Source: Tolypothrix sp. PCC 7910
Lineage (GTDB): Bacteria > Cyanobacteriota > Cyanobacteriia > Cyanobacteriales > Nostocaceae
Direction of reading: 5' to 3'
Assembly (NCBI RefSeq): GCF_011769525.1
Contig: NZ_CP050440.1
Span: 7,426,001-7,490,000 of the forward strand
Length of the DNA: 64,000 nucleotides
In this document: positions 32,997 to 42,490 of the stretch, one piece after another
Numbering within the stretch: the stretch's first letter is position 1
Layout: every line of letters begins with the position of its first letter
Position numbers and translations under genes: made by a program
The notes under the pieces: generated by a model
Databases searched by the model: none
The model's input: the letters and a program-made list of their open reading frames with translations, nothing else
Told to the model about the DNA's origin: nothing

Positions 32997-34142
32997 CTAG
33001 ACAATTTGTGAATAAGCTTTGATCATCTTTACCCCATAGTCATCCCAAGATAAAGAACTACGTGCCTGTTTTAAAGCATTTATCCCCATCTGATTTCGCT
33101 TTTCTGGATGTTCGTAGAGAAAAAGGATTTTTTCTTTAAGCGCTTCTACATCTCTAATTGGTACGCAAAAACCATCTATCCCATCTCGCACTATATCCTC
33201 GCCACCTGTATTAGTAGTATGAATAACAGGTAGCCCACAAGCCATTGCTTGCGGAATCACCATGCCAAAACCATCTTCAATTGAAGCTAAACAAAATATC
33301 GAACATTGAGAATAGAACCAACGTAGCTGATTTTGAGGGTGTGTCCCTTTTAAAATAATTTTCTCATTGTGATATTTTTGGAAGAAAGGCTCTATTTCTG
33401 GGCTAATTGAACCTACAAGCCATAGTTCGGCATCTGCTAGGTTTAATTCATGAAAAGCTTGCAATAAATATTGTACGCCTTTACGTAGTGAGAGAGCGCC
33501 ACAGTGAATAATGCGGAAAACATTATCTTCTTTAGCAACTGGGTAAAACTCTGCTAGAGAAGTTCCATAAGGAACATGAATTAATTTACTTTCGGGAATA
33601 CCTTGTTCTAAAAAAGTACGTTTGGCAAATAGGCTCGGAATAGCGATTCGGTCAGCATCATCATAAGATTTGATTTCTCTATCGTATATTCCTGGATGAG
33701 TTTCAGCAAAATTTAAACCCCATTTTTCATATTCTTCTTGAAGAATGGTTGTTTGGTAATGCATATGGCTACTACCACGCTCAATTACTGTTTTCGCACC
33801 CAACTCTTTAGCTCGTTGCAGAGACCAGAAATTAGAGCCTGACCAACCGACAAACAAATCAAAGCCTGGCGATAAAAATTTAGTAACTGAGCGGTCAAAT
33901 TGCTCTAAAAACCATAGTTGTAAGTTGCGATCGCCTCGGAGCCAAGTTGGTAATCTATACCAACTACGGGATAAAACTTCTAAATGCCAAATTGAATGGA
34001 TCAACTGCCTATCAATGCCAAATTTAGTAATGGCAAAAGTTGGATAAGTAGATATTAATTGATGTAAATATCCTATCTTTTGTAATTGTTGAGCTAAGTT
34101 AAAGGCATGAAATCTTCCACAGACCGAAACAGTGACTTTCAT
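32997..34142 (-). CDS. family 4 glycosyltransferase
   Basis: A 381-residue GT-B enzyme starting MKVTVSVCGRFHAFNLAQQL. It has a VIERGSSHMHYQTTIL acceptor-side segment. The donor half reads FRIIHCGALSLRKGVQYLLQ, and the EX7E region is EDGFGMVIPQAMACGLPVIH, in which the second Glu is replaced by Gln, a variant seen in some GT4 enzymes. It lies 7 bases after the CgeB-like gene, so it is probably co-translated with it. Confidence 0.85.
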   Translation of the reverse strand: MKVTVSVCGRFHAFNLAQQLQKIGYLHQLISTYPTFAITKFGIDRQLIHSIWHLEVLSRSWYRLPTWLRGDRNLQLWFLEQFDRSVTKFLSPGFDLFVGWSGSNFWSLQRAKELGAKTVIERGSSHMHYQTTILQEEYEKWGLNFAETHPGIYDREIKSYDDADRIAIPSLFAKRTFLEQGIPESKLIHVPYGTSLAEFYPVAKEDNVFRIIHCGALSLRKGVQYLLQAFHELNLADAELWLVGSISPEIEPFFQKYHNEKIILKGTHPQNQLRWFYSQCSIFCLASIEDGFGMVIPQAMACGLPVIHTTNTGGEDIVRDGIDGFCVPIRDVEALKEKILFLYEHPEKRNQMGINALKQARSSLSWDDYGVKMIKAYSQIV

Positions 34143-34149
34143 ATTTATT

Positions 34150-35211
34150 CTAAGCTTCTTGAATATTGGCTAGCAGCAAGTCACCGTCTTGATTTAATTT
34201 TATTTTTTGATAAATCGTAGACATTTCTGTTACTCGAACGCCAATTTTGTTTGCCAATGCTTTTTGATAACCTGCCTCAGCAATAGATGCCATCAAAGCC
34301 GGGTTCTTTAACAGATAATCAACTTTTTGTCTTAATTCTTCTGGGTGGGAAAAGTAAACTGCTTCTTTATCTTCTACAAATAAATTTAATAAGTCCTGAC
34401 TGCGTTCGCTGAGCATTAACGTTTTGGTAGCAGGAATCTCATATGTTCTAATATTATGCCCTTCTTCATTTTGGGGACGGAGAATATTGAGGCCCATGTG
34501 AGCAGAGCCTAAAATTTTTGGTATTTCTTGATAGCTGCACATTCCTTGACACAGACCTTTCAAGGACGGTTCTTGACAATGAGTATTCCAGTAATTCGAC
34601 CCCCAAAGTCCTAAACGATGATTAGCGATCGCTTTTAAATATTGTTCTCTTTTACGACTAGCATCCCAGTTACCAATAAATGCTACATCATATAATGGGT
34701 TAGTCTGGCGTTGAGGAAAATGATATTCTATATCGCTACAAAAAGGATGAAAGAAAGCTTTTTTCACCCCATGATTCTTGAGACGTTCAACAATTTCTTG
34801 GCTCCAAATAAAAGTAGCATCCCATAGAGGGAATCCACCTTGTACCCAAGAATTGGTATGGGTATGATGGGAATCTATGGGATTATCTGTATAAAAAACA
34901 AATACTAAACCATGTTGCTGTAAAGCCTTAATACTTTCAGGGTGAACTAAACGAGGTGAAATGACTAAAGTCAAATCTGGTTGAAACTGATTAGCTTTTT
35001 CTAGTAATTGATGATTTGCTAGCTTTCCTAGAAATTGCCATGCTAATCGCCAAGCTGCTCTACCCCATAATGAACTAGAAGATACTGTGGCTGTTGCTTC
35101 TTTCCAGGTAAAAATTTGTACCTTACAGCCTAAGGCAGAAAATCCTCGCCCGTAAACTTCCTCGGTACGCCCTATTTCCAGGTTTTCTCCGATAATTAAT
35201 ACTTTTTTCAT
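34150..35211 (-). CDS. CgeB-like glycosyltransferase family protein
   Basis: A 353-residue protein resembling the CgeB/DUF3880 group. It starts MKKVLIIGENLEIGRTEEVY, has an N-terminal Rossmann half with LTLVISPRLVHPESIKAL and FVFYTDNP, and a C-terminal half with YDVAFIGNWDASRKREQYL. A closing segment, ILRPQNEEGHNIRTYEIPAT, is diagnostic of this group. CgeB is a predicted glycosyltransferase from Bacillus spore surfaces. The start codon directly abuts the stop of the upstream GT4 gene, indicating coupled translation. Sugar unknown. Confidence 0.8.
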   Translation of the reverse strand: MKKVLIIGENLEIGRTEEVYGRGFSALGCKVQIFTWKEATATVSSSSLWGRAAWRLAWQFLGKLANHQLLEKANQFQPDLTLVISPRLVHPESIKALQQHGLVFVFYTDNPIDSHHTHTNSWVQGGFPLWDATFIWSQEIVERLKNHGVKKAFFHPFCSDIEYHFPQRQTNPLYDVAFIGNWDASRKREQYLKAIANHRLGLWGSNYWNTHCQEPSLKGLCQGMCSYQEIPKILGSAHMGLNILRPQNEEGHNIRTYEIPATKTLMLSERSQDLLNLFVEDKEAVYFSHPEELRQKVDYLLKNPALMASIAEAGYQKALANKIGVRVTEMSTIYQKIKLNQDGDLLLANIQEA

Positions 35212-36402
35212 TTATGCTACTTTCACCTGCAAATAATTTAAGGCTTGTTTAAGTCCCTGTATATCTTCTTGATAGCTCCAGTTTTGAATTATTTTGAGGC
35301 TGCAATCTCCTGCAGTACCATGATTAGCGATCGCCCAGCGAATTGAATCTGCTAAAGCTGCAATATCCCCTACAGGGTAAATTCGGCCATTTTGTTGCTC
35401 TTTCACTAAGTCTGGCGCACAGCCGACGCGATCGCTCACAACTACTGGTTTACCTGTATTCATGACCTCATTAATTGCTAATCCCCACGGCTCGAAACCA
35501 GATGGCAAGACAAATACATCACACAAGTCATACATAGCAGGCATTTGCGACTGATTGCGAAAACCCAAAAAGCGAATTGAATCCCAACCCGTCTCTTTTG
35601 CTGCAGCTTCTAGATCTGGCCGCAATACCCCATCTCCTACAAACAAAAGATAAGGTTCTGGTTCTTGCACCCCATTAGTGGATAACAAGCGATAAGCTGC
35701 TAATAAATCATGGGGACGCTTGACATCAATCAGTTTCGCAGCATAAAGAATAATTGGCCTATTTGGCTCTAAATTAAGCGATCGCCGCAGTTCTTCACGC
35801 TTATGTCGGGCTAAAGTTGCTAATTTCTGAAAATAGTCATTATCAACAGCATAGGGGACACAAAATAGACGGTGATCTGCAATTCCATACTCATTGTAAA
35901 ATTGACGGTTGAGAGTGCCGATGTTGAGAAATCCGCTCACTTTTTGAAACAACCACTCCAGAAAAACTGTTTTGGCAATTTTTTTCAGTGGATTTGTGCT
36001 TTTGTTTAAGCCGTTGGCTTCTCCCCTGAGTAAAACAGGAATGCCTAATTTATTGGCTGCCTGTATTGCCTGTATACTACATAGCCAAGACCATCCATGC
36101 ACCCAAATGGCATCAAATTGTCCGGCTTTTAACTGTTGCAAAATATCTTTAGCTAGGGACTTTTGTGCGACACCTTGCTGGTTATTACTACCCCAACAGT
36201 TTAAAAATTGATACTTATAACCATCCGTGAGTGGTACATCCCACTCAATTAAGCGACCAAATCCCTCATCTTGATAAGCTTTTAGAGAAAAATCACTATA
36301 GAAAAAAACTGTCAGATCAATTTCTGGTTCGGCTGCAAGCAGTCGCAATAAAGGAGCTTGATACTGAATGGGGTGAGATACAAAGTAAGCTAAACGTAGC
36401 AT
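35212..36402 (-). CDS. family 4 glycosyltransferase
   Basis: A 396-residue GT-B enzyme. The N-terminus YFVSHPIQYQAPLLRLLAAE is typical of a well-populated surface-glycan GT4 subgroup. The donor domain has PIILYAAKLIDVKRPHDLLA and the EX7E region SGFEPWGLAINEVMNTGKPV with both Glu residues present. It abuts the CgeB-like gene downstream and is five bases from the unrecognised gene at 36408, so three consecutive genes are tightly packed. Confidence 0.87.
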   Translation of the reverse strand: MLRLAYFVSHPIQYQAPLLRLLAAEPEIDLTVFFYSDFSLKAYQDEGFGRLIEWDVPLTDGYKYQFLNCWGSNNQQGVAQKSLAKDILQQLKAGQFDAIWVHGWSWLCSIQAIQAANKLGIPVLLRGEANGLNKSTNPLKKIAKTVFLEWLFQKVSGFLNIGTLNRQFYNEYGIADHRLFCVPYAVDNDYFQKLATLARHKREELRRSLNLEPNRPIILYAAKLIDVKRPHDLLAAYRLLSTNGVQEPEPYLLFVGDGVLRPDLEAAAKETGWDSIRFLGFRNQSQMPAMYDLCDVFVLPSGFEPWGLAINEVMNTGKPVVVSDRVGCAPDLVKEQQNGRIYPVGDIAALADSIRWAIANHGTAGDCSLKIIQNWSYQEDIQGLKQALNYLQVKVA

Positions 36403-36407
36403 TAGGA

Positions 36408-37175
36408 TTATTTAGTTATAAAATTCAAAATCTTAGTTTCTAATAAGTTGGTTTTTATCTTGTCTAGTAGCTTAGTCTTGATACGACTTGCTATCCAACT
36501 AAAATAATCTTTAATTAGCTGATTTCTAAATTGCTTAGCTTCTGGAGTTTTAACTTTCCATATCGCCTCCCAAACAGGATGTTTGCCATGCAGAAAACCG
36601 TTAAATACACTTGGCCAATAATATTCAGACACATAATGTTGTTCATCTGAGACTATTTTTTCAAAAGACCAAGGATCTAAAAAATTATTGTCTAGTGCAT
36701 ATTGGCAAATATTTAGTAAATGGTTCATATTCCAGATAGCTGGTTGCAACTGGCTATATTGCTCAAAGCTACGAGGTACTTGGTAAAGTTTTATGCTATC
36801 TAATGTAACAATGTTATTTCCTAAATATTTGTGTGGATACACCACAAAACTCACACATTTGAGTTGATGTTGATAAATAATATTTTCTATTTTGCTAAGA
36901 TGGGAATCGGAAACTGGGGAAAGAGGAAGCAAATCTTCTAAAACTAAATAGGTATAATCAAGGCCATTATATTTATTTTTTAGCTGTTTTAGTCCTTCAT
37001 ATAAAACAATTAACCATTTATCTGATTTTACTGTAATGACATTGGGATGGTTGATAGCGCCACCATCAGTTAAAAACCAAACCTCTGGATGATTTGGCCA
37101 ACTATACTTGAGATAATCGATAAAATAGTTACAATATTTTTCATAACCATGATATGTCAATATAATTAAAATCAT
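36408..37175 (-). CDS. unrecognised protein, probable GT-A glycosyltransferase
   Basis: A 255-residue protein, MILIILTYHGYEKYCNYFID. There is no firm family name. It resembles a group found in capsule loci by an acidic strand (YTYLVLEDLLPLSPV, a possible metal-binding site) followed by LQPAIWNMNHLLNICQ and DPWSFEKIVS. Those two segments recall the acceptor region of GT-A enzymes whose pattern is LQP-x-W...PW-x-FE. It has a basic amphipathic C-terminus (RIKTKLLDKIKTNLL) that may bind the membrane surface. Position among glycosyltransferases supports the guess; no activity is shown. Confidence 0.55.
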   Translation of the reverse strand: MILIILTYHGYEKYCNYFIDYLKYSWPNHPEVWFLTDGGAINHPNVITVKSDKWLIVLYEGLKQLKNKYNGLDYTYLVLEDLLPLSPVSDSHLSKIENIIYQHQLKCVSFVVYPHKYLGNNIVTLDSIKLYQVPRSFEQYSQLQPAIWNMNHLLNICQYALDNNFLDPWSFEKIVSDEQHYVSEYYWPSVFNGFLHGKHPVWEAIWKVKTPEAKQFRNQLIKDYFSWIASRIKTKLLDKIKTNLLETKILNFITK

Positions 37176-37235
37176 CTGGAAGTAAGCCTACAATTTTATG
37201 GTTATTATGAATAAAAATTACTCAAAACTGAAACA

Positions 37236-38555
37236 CTATATAGCTTTAGTAATAGATTGGTAAATAGACAACATCTGAGTTGCCACAGTTGACATTGTTG
37301 GTGGAGATTTGATGCCAGCACGAAGTTGAGGTAGCAGTTGTTTGTCCTGGTATAGTTGTTGTAAAGCTTGACTCCAGGACTGAATGGAAGTTGCTTCTAC
37401 AAGAATGCCATTGACTTGATTTTGAACCAATTCGGCAATACCACCTAGGTTAGAACCAATCACCGGAATCCCTGCTGCAAAGGCTTCTAAAACTACCATT
37501 GGCCCAGTTTCCAACCACTGAGAAGGTACAGCTAATATGTCATATGCTTGCAGAGTCGCTACAACTTGATCTGCTGCAACTGGTAGTTTAAAGGTAATAC
37601 GAAGGTCTGTTGCTGCTATAGCTTGCAACTGTTGTAGGTAAGCATCATTTGCTTGGGAAATACCATAGATATCTAAGCTAATGGGTAATTGGGGAATTGT
37701 TTGCAACGCTTTGAGCAAAATATGGATTCCCTTAGTGGGGTCAAGGCGGCCCAAGAAAGCAATTTTTAAGGTTGCTGGAGTAGATATGTGAGCGGAGTTT
37801 GCTGTTTTTGGCAAATCATGGCATATTCCTTGACGAATAACGTTAATTTTTTGAGATGGAACATGGTTTAGTAGTAGGACATCCTTGACCCAGTTACACA
37901 CGGCTATAATCTGGTCAACCTCAGATAGTAGATGCTGTAAAGCGGTATGGCGAAAGCTAAGTAATTCTGTCATGCGTAGTGCTGTCCAGACTCCCCCTTG
38001 TAAATTAAAGCTACCTAAGCCACTTCCTAGTAGGGGTGGTAGGCTAGCGATCGCTTTCGCAGCTGTTTGGTGTAGCCCTAACCCTTGCAAAGTACACTGG
38101 GTACAAGTCTGCAAATTTACTTGGCCATTACATATTTCACTTCCCCAGCGCATCATCGTTCCCCGTTGGCAGCTGACTGTGGGGGTATGGTAGGTGAACA
38201 CAACAGGTATTTGCTGTTGTTTAGCAGCTTGCACTATAAGTTGCGAAACACCACTGGTGAAGGCATGGAGATGTACTACATCAGGCCGTTCTGCTGCTAA
38301 GATTTGACTGAACTCTAACGCTGCTTGGCGATCGCCTGCTCCATAAATTTCCCGCAAATTGTGGCTTTTTTGGGATATAGCATAGCGACGTATAGGTAGC
38401 TCATTATATAGGTAAGATTGACTGTTTATCCCTGGTGCGGCTACCAAAACCTCGATTCCCTGTTGCTGCAAGTTACGAGACAAAGCATCAACATATACTT
38501 CCGTACCACCAACAGGATCAGGATAAAAACAGAAAGGAACTTGAATAACTTTCAC
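37236..38555 (-). CDS. family 4 glycosyltransferase with Cys cluster
   Basis: A 439-residue GT-B enzyme. VPFCFYPDPVGGTEVYVDAL marks the acceptor domain. An insertion with four Cys (CQRGTMMRWGSEIC...CTQC) lies after the conserved VVFTYHTPTVS and could bind a metal. The donor domain has LKIAFLGRLDPTKGIHILLK and ETGPMVVLEAFAAGIPVIGS (EX7E). The Cys insertion occurs in a recurring GT4 subgroup; its role is unknown. Only one base separates its stop from the next gene's start region upstream, so it is part of a packed operon. Confidence 0.87.
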   Translation of the reverse strand: MKVIQVPFCFYPDPVGGTEVYVDALSRNLQQQGIEVLVAAPGINSQSYLYNELPIRRYAISQKSHNLREIYGAGDRQAALEFSQILAAERPDVVHLHAFTSGVSQLIVQAAKQQQIPVVFTYHTPTVSCQRGTMMRWGSEICNGQVNLQTCTQCTLQGLGLHQTAAKAIASLPPLLGSGLGSFNLQGGVWTALRMTELLSFRHTALQHLLSEVDQIIAVCNWVKDVLLLNHVPSQKINVIRQGICHDLPKTANSAHISTPATLKIAFLGRLDPTKGIHILLKALQTIPQLPISLDIYGISQANDAYLQQLQAIAATDLRITFKLPVAADQVVATLQAYDILAVPSQWLETGPMVVLEAFAAGIPVIGSNLGGIAELVQNQVNGILVEATSIQSWSQALQQLYQDKQLLPQLRAGIKSPPTMSTVATQMLSIYQSITKAI

Positions 38556-38556
38556 G

Positions 38557-39552
38557 TTAGGCGGAAGTAATGGGAATCTTTTTGGTGAAACTGTGAGTAA
38601 AGTTTTTCAGGCGACGATAGTTAAGGGCGATCGCTTCAGCCTGCTCATATCCAAACAATTTGGAAAGCTGTCGTAAGCTTCTAGGCCCAGCAGGGAGATA
38701 ATTGGGATTTAAAGCGTGAATTTTGGCTAAAGCTTCGTAGAATGTAGGGCGATCGTGCTCAAAGAAAAATCGCGCTACTCCTCCGTAAACCTGTTCCAAT
38801 GTAGCTTGACGCTCTGAGGTTATCCCACCATTCACTTTCCAGAACTCTTCTACTTGGCAAGCATTATTGAAACAATCTACAACAAATTTAATCGGGTTCC
38901 GTCGAGACAAACTATTAGCTTTGTGGACTCTATAATCTGCTTGCACGCCAGGTACATAAACAAATTTCCCACCCATCAAAGCTGCATCCAACAGAAAGCG
39001 TGCATCCTGAATAATCGGCAAAGATTCATTCCATGAACCAATAGCTTCTACAATCCGACGATGGTATAAAAGAGCCGCGGGTGGTGCCCAGAAATCCGTA
39101 AATAAGGCAATTTGGGGATCGCTATGCACATCTTCAATCCGTCTAGAAATCACATCACCGAGTAAAAATTTACCTGCTTGATTCTCTGTCAACCTTTGCC
39201 AATCTGAGTAAGCCACATCAGCGTCACTGCTAACTAAAGCTTGAATTCGTTTTTCTAGAGCATCAGGTCGCAAAAGATCATCGGCATCCAAATATTGAAT
39301 AAACTTACCTCTAGCTAATGTAGTGCCTAAGTTACGCGCAGCGCTAGCTCCTCGATTCGGGCTAAACTCAGCTCTGATTTTTGACCCATAAGAGCGTAAG
39401 AGATTTGCAGTGTTATCAGTAGAGCCATCATCAACTGCAATTATCTCAAAGTCTTGCCATGTTTGAGATAACACGCTGGTAATAGTTTCAGCTAGGTATT
39501 GTTCAGCATTGTAACAAGGGATAACAACTGAAACTAATGGAACTGCATGCAT
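38557..39552 (-). CDS. family 2 glycosyltransferase
   Basis: A 331-residue GT-A enzyme with all the GT2 hallmarks: VSVVIPCYNAEQYLAETITS, IAVDDGSTDNT, RGASAARNLGTTLARGKFIQ and the metal-binding LDADD. A C-terminal extension of about 100 residues is helical. It ends one base before the downstream GT4 gene starts, so translation is probably coupled. The activity is transfer of a sugar from a nucleotide donor on the cytoplasmic side; donor not determined. Confidence 0.9.
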   Translation of the reverse strand: MHAVPLVSVVIPCYNAEQYLAETITSVLSQTWQDFEIIAVDDGSTDNTANLLRSYGSKIRAEFSPNRGASAARNLGTTLARGKFIQYLDADDLLRPDALEKRIQALVSSDADVAYSDWQRLTENQAGKFLLGDVISRRIEDVHSDPQIALFTDFWAPPAALLYHRRIVEAIGSWNESLPIIQDARFLLDAALMGGKFVYVPGVQADYRVHKANSLSRRNPIKFVVDCFNNACQVEEFWKVNGGITSERQATLEQVYGGVARFFFEHDRPTFYEALAKIHALNPNYLPAGPRSLRQLSKLFGYEQAEAIALNYRRLKNFTHSFTKKIPITSA

Positions 39553-39564
39553 TCTTCAGCCTAC

Positions 39565-40794
39565 CTAATAATTCTGCAATACCTGACGATATAAATCTAT
39601 GTAGCGCTGGGCTTGTAACTCTAGGGGATACTCTTGCAGTGCAATTTCTCGACAATTTTGGCTCATGCGATCGCGCTGTTGATGGTCTTCTAAAAGCTCA
39701 ATAATGCCATGACCAAAATCTTGTGTATCTTCTGGTGAGGCTAAATAGCCAGTCATATCAGGACGTACTAAATCAGGGACACCGCCAATTTTGAAGGAAA
39801 TCATCGGTGTTCCGCAAGCCATGCTCTCTTGCAATACTAAGGGTAAATTATCAGCACGAGTGGGAAAAATAAATAGATCGGCAGCAGAATAGGCAATGCT
39901 TTTTAAGCGATCGCTGTTAAGATAACCAAGGTTATAAGTTGCCATATCTACGGCTTTTGAAATATCTTCACCACTATTACCGATTGTCAACAGTACCGTT
40001 TCCGCTTTTAGTGAGTTGGGTAAATTTTGGAGAATTTTTAACAGTAAGTCACCTCCTTTGCGTTTGTCTTTAAGGCTCAATGCAGCAAACAATAAAACTT
40101 TTTTATGGGGCGCAATACCAAGAATTGAACGGCACTGTTCGCGTTCCAGAGGCTGATAAGCTTCTGTATCAATACCATAAGGTATATGATGAATCGGAAT
40201 ATCTTGAAGAAGACTCTGCCTAGCTTTTTCCGCCAGCCAATTACTAGGAGCCACAATATTAATATTTGAATGTCTAAAAACCCACTTTTTTAATTTCCAT
40301 TCTAGGTGAGTATTATCTATATAACAGCCTGGATAAGTATCTGGATAAGGACATTTTCCACAACCAATTTTCCAGCGTTCGCAATCATAACTATAAGAAC
40401 AATGTCCAGTAAAGCTCCACATATCATGGAGTGTAAACACTGCAGGTTTTGCTGATGTTAATGAAGGAACTGCTAAATAATTAAAGTAACCATGATGTAG
40501 ATTATGAAAATTGAGTATATCAGCTTGCTGATAGTCAGAATTTTTGGAGATATCAAAACTACTAATCCAGTTAATATCATTCAGTCCATAATGCCAAGTA
40601 AAATTAAAAATAATTTTTTCTATTAATGTTTTACTACGAGGTATTGCTTTTATTCGCTCATCGTTAGTTTTCCGCATTCCTACTAACATCTGAGAATTTA
40701 AACCATGAGCTAGTAAACCTTGATGTAGTCGGTAGCCTGCAATCCCGGCTCCATTACCGAAGTTATCAGATAGATTAAAATGTAAAATATTCAT
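39565..40794 (-). CDS. family 4 glycosyltransferase (LHDMW/Cys-type)
   Basis: A 409-residue GT-B enzyme. It has the distinctive acceptor-side segment VFTLHDMWSFTGHCSYSYDC followed by GCGKCP. These Cys-rich elements define a common GT4 subgroup in O-antigen and exopolysaccharide loci. The donor domain reads KVLLFAALSLKDKRKGGDLL, with the EX7E-like ADNLPLVLQESMACGTPMIS, where Asn-Leu-Pro replaces the first Glu context, as usual in this subgroup. Adjacent genes lie within 20 bases on both sides. Confidence 0.88.
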   Translation of the reverse strand: MNILHFNLSDNFGNGAGIAGYRLHQGLLAHGLNSQMLVGMRKTNDERIKAIPRSKTLIEKIIFNFTWHYGLNDINWISSFDISKNSDYQQADILNFHNLHHGYFNYLAVPSLTSAKPAVFTLHDMWSFTGHCSYSYDCERWKIGCGKCPYPDTYPGCYIDNTHLEWKLKKWVFRHSNINIVAPSNWLAEKARQSLLQDIPIHHIPYGIDTEAYQPLEREQCRSILGIAPHKKVLLFAALSLKDKRKGGDLLLKILQNLPNSLKAETVLLTIGNSGEDISKAVDMATYNLGYLNSDRLKSIAYSAADLFIFPTRADNLPLVLQESMACGTPMISFKIGGVPDLVRPDMTGYLASPEDTQDFGHGIIELLEDHQQRDRMSQNCREIALQEYPLELQAQRYIDLYRQVLQNY

Positions 40795-40812
40795 TTATGA
40801 TCTGCATAAAAT

Positions 40813-42474
40813 TTAAGTAGAAATCTTCCACATCTGCAATGCAGAACGTAAAGGTAAATAGTAGCGCAAGCGGAACCACTCAGGTAGTAAAAGGCTCACT
40901 TGCTTATTTAAGCCACGTGTTTTGACTAACCTGAACCAATGATAAAATCTCTGTGTTACAGGCATAATTTGTAGTCTGGATTGAATCAAATCATCGAGTT
41001 GATAGTTCCAACTATGATCGCGAATCCAAAAAACATCCGGCTCACCAAGAAAAATTTTATCCTGTGGCGGTGAGGTCAGTTGTATCCGAGGCAAAGTAAG
41101 TGCTTGGATATATATCTGTTCTAAGGAACGTAGCCAGTTATCTCCCATATGTAAATCTACAATACTCTCTTGAGTCTTTTCTCCTAAAGCCAGCCTGAAT
41201 TCCTCATTTTCTATTAAGCCTGATAGCACAGTTTTGTATTCTTCTAGATCGTGAACCCGAATTAGATTGCCAGTTAAACCTGGCATATCAGCACCAAAAA
41301 TTTCACATGTATCAGAGGAATAAGGGTAGCGGCTTACTAAAGGTACACCATAGCTCCCTGCTTCTAATAGAGAAGTAATCGAAACAAAGGGATAGGAGTC
41401 AACGTAGATGTCAGCGGCTTGATAATATATGGCAGTATCTTCAGTATGTCCCAAAACAATAATTCTGCCTTGGGTTTGCTGGATCGCAGTTGACCAATCT
41501 TCCCTACCACCAGGGCCAATAACAATCAAAATAGCGCGTTCATATTTTTTTAATAGTGATACATGTGCGTCAGCAAAGCTCATTCCATCAGTCTTTCTGT
41601 ACTTAGGCGCTCTAGCAATGGAGAGTAGTAATATACTATTTTCATCAATACCAAGCTCTCGTTTTGCTTCTGGGCGAGATAGCGATCTGTGAGCAGGTTC
41701 TAAAATAGTCGGTAGGAGCATGTTACGCTCTGGTTGAATATATCGGCGCTTTTGTGAAAAACGCATACCAGACTCACGCAAATTCGCCACAATGTCACTG
41801 ACGCTAGAACCTAACCAAAAGCAGTGATCGCCGTGATTGACATAAATAACTGGTGGACATTGCTCTTTATTGGCAAATGCAATGATCGGAATAACATCAT
41901 GTTCCCAGATATGTAGTACTACGACATCAAATTGAGATGCAATTTCCCGTAATCTTTTGGCACGGGAGACATAACCACCTATTGTTTCGTTGAGTAAATA
42001 AGTGTTGCCTTGACTATTGGTGACTAACTCTTGCAGAATCGGCGGTACTTCATCAGGAGCTTGCTTTGTCAAGGCCAATGAATGCGATCGCTCTGTATCC
42101 TGTTGCATCCAACGTCGCAGAAATCTTGGAATACCACCAAAAGGCGAAGCAATGTTGGTAGATACATGAAGTATCTTTTGTGGTGTTTTGCCCAGAGAAG
42201 ATGTCTGACTGCGATTCAAGCTGGTGTATTTAATTTGGCGACCTATGGTCAACAAAATATCTTCTAGTTCTAGGCTGGCGAAAATCCCACAATGTTTAAA
42301 CTGTGCATGATAAGCTGCAATTTCTGCATACACAGCTGCTGCATTATATTGCCGGCTTTGAGCAAAATCTCTGGCTTGATGTAGCAGACTGCGAAATACA
42401 GCAAAATTTTCTTGTATAAGTTGAATACCTTCTTCTCGCCTGACACCAAGTCTATCTTGAGTAACTATTTCCAT
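40813..42474 (-). CDS. GT-B glycosyltransferase with helical N-domain (paralogue C)
   Basis: A 553-residue protein. An N-terminal helical, TPR-like domain of about 100 residues (FRSLLHQARDFAQSRQYNAA) precedes a GT-B region beginning KILHVSTNIASPFGGIPRFL. The donor half includes ILLLSIARAPKYRKTDG and DIYVDSYPFVSITSLLEAGS. A C-terminal tail of about 90 residues carries FLGEPDVFWIRD. It is clearly homologous over its full length to 43499-45217. The duplicated pair with an unusual N-domain suggests two related transfer steps. Substrate unknown. Confidence 0.8.
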   Translation of the reverse strand: MEIVTQDRLGVRREEGIQLIQENFAVFRSLLHQARDFAQSRQYNAAAVYAEIAAYHAQFKHCGIFASLELEDILLTIGRQIKYTSLNRSQTSSLGKTPQKILHVSTNIASPFGGIPRFLRRWMQQDTERSHSLALTKQAPDEVPPILQELVTNSQGNTYLLNETIGGYVSRAKRLREIASQFDVVVLHIWEHDVIPIIAFANKEQCPPVIYVNHGDHCFWLGSSVSDIVANLRESGMRFSQKRRYIQPERNMLLPTILEPAHRSLSRPEAKRELGIDENSILLLSIARAPKYRKTDGMSFADAHVSLLKKYERAILIVIGPGGREDWSTAIQQTQGRIIVLGHTEDTAIYYQAADIYVDSYPFVSITSLLEAGSYGVPLVSRYPYSSDTCEIFGADMPGLTGNLIRVHDLEEYKTVLSGLIENEEFRLALGEKTQESIVDLHMGDNWLRSLEQIYIQALTLPRIQLTSPPQDKIFLGEPDVFWIRDHSWNYQLDDLIQSRLQIMPVTQRFYHWFRLVKTRGLNKQVSLLLPEWFRLRYYLPLRSALQMWKIST

Positions 42475-42490
42475 ACAGCTAAATTTCTCT

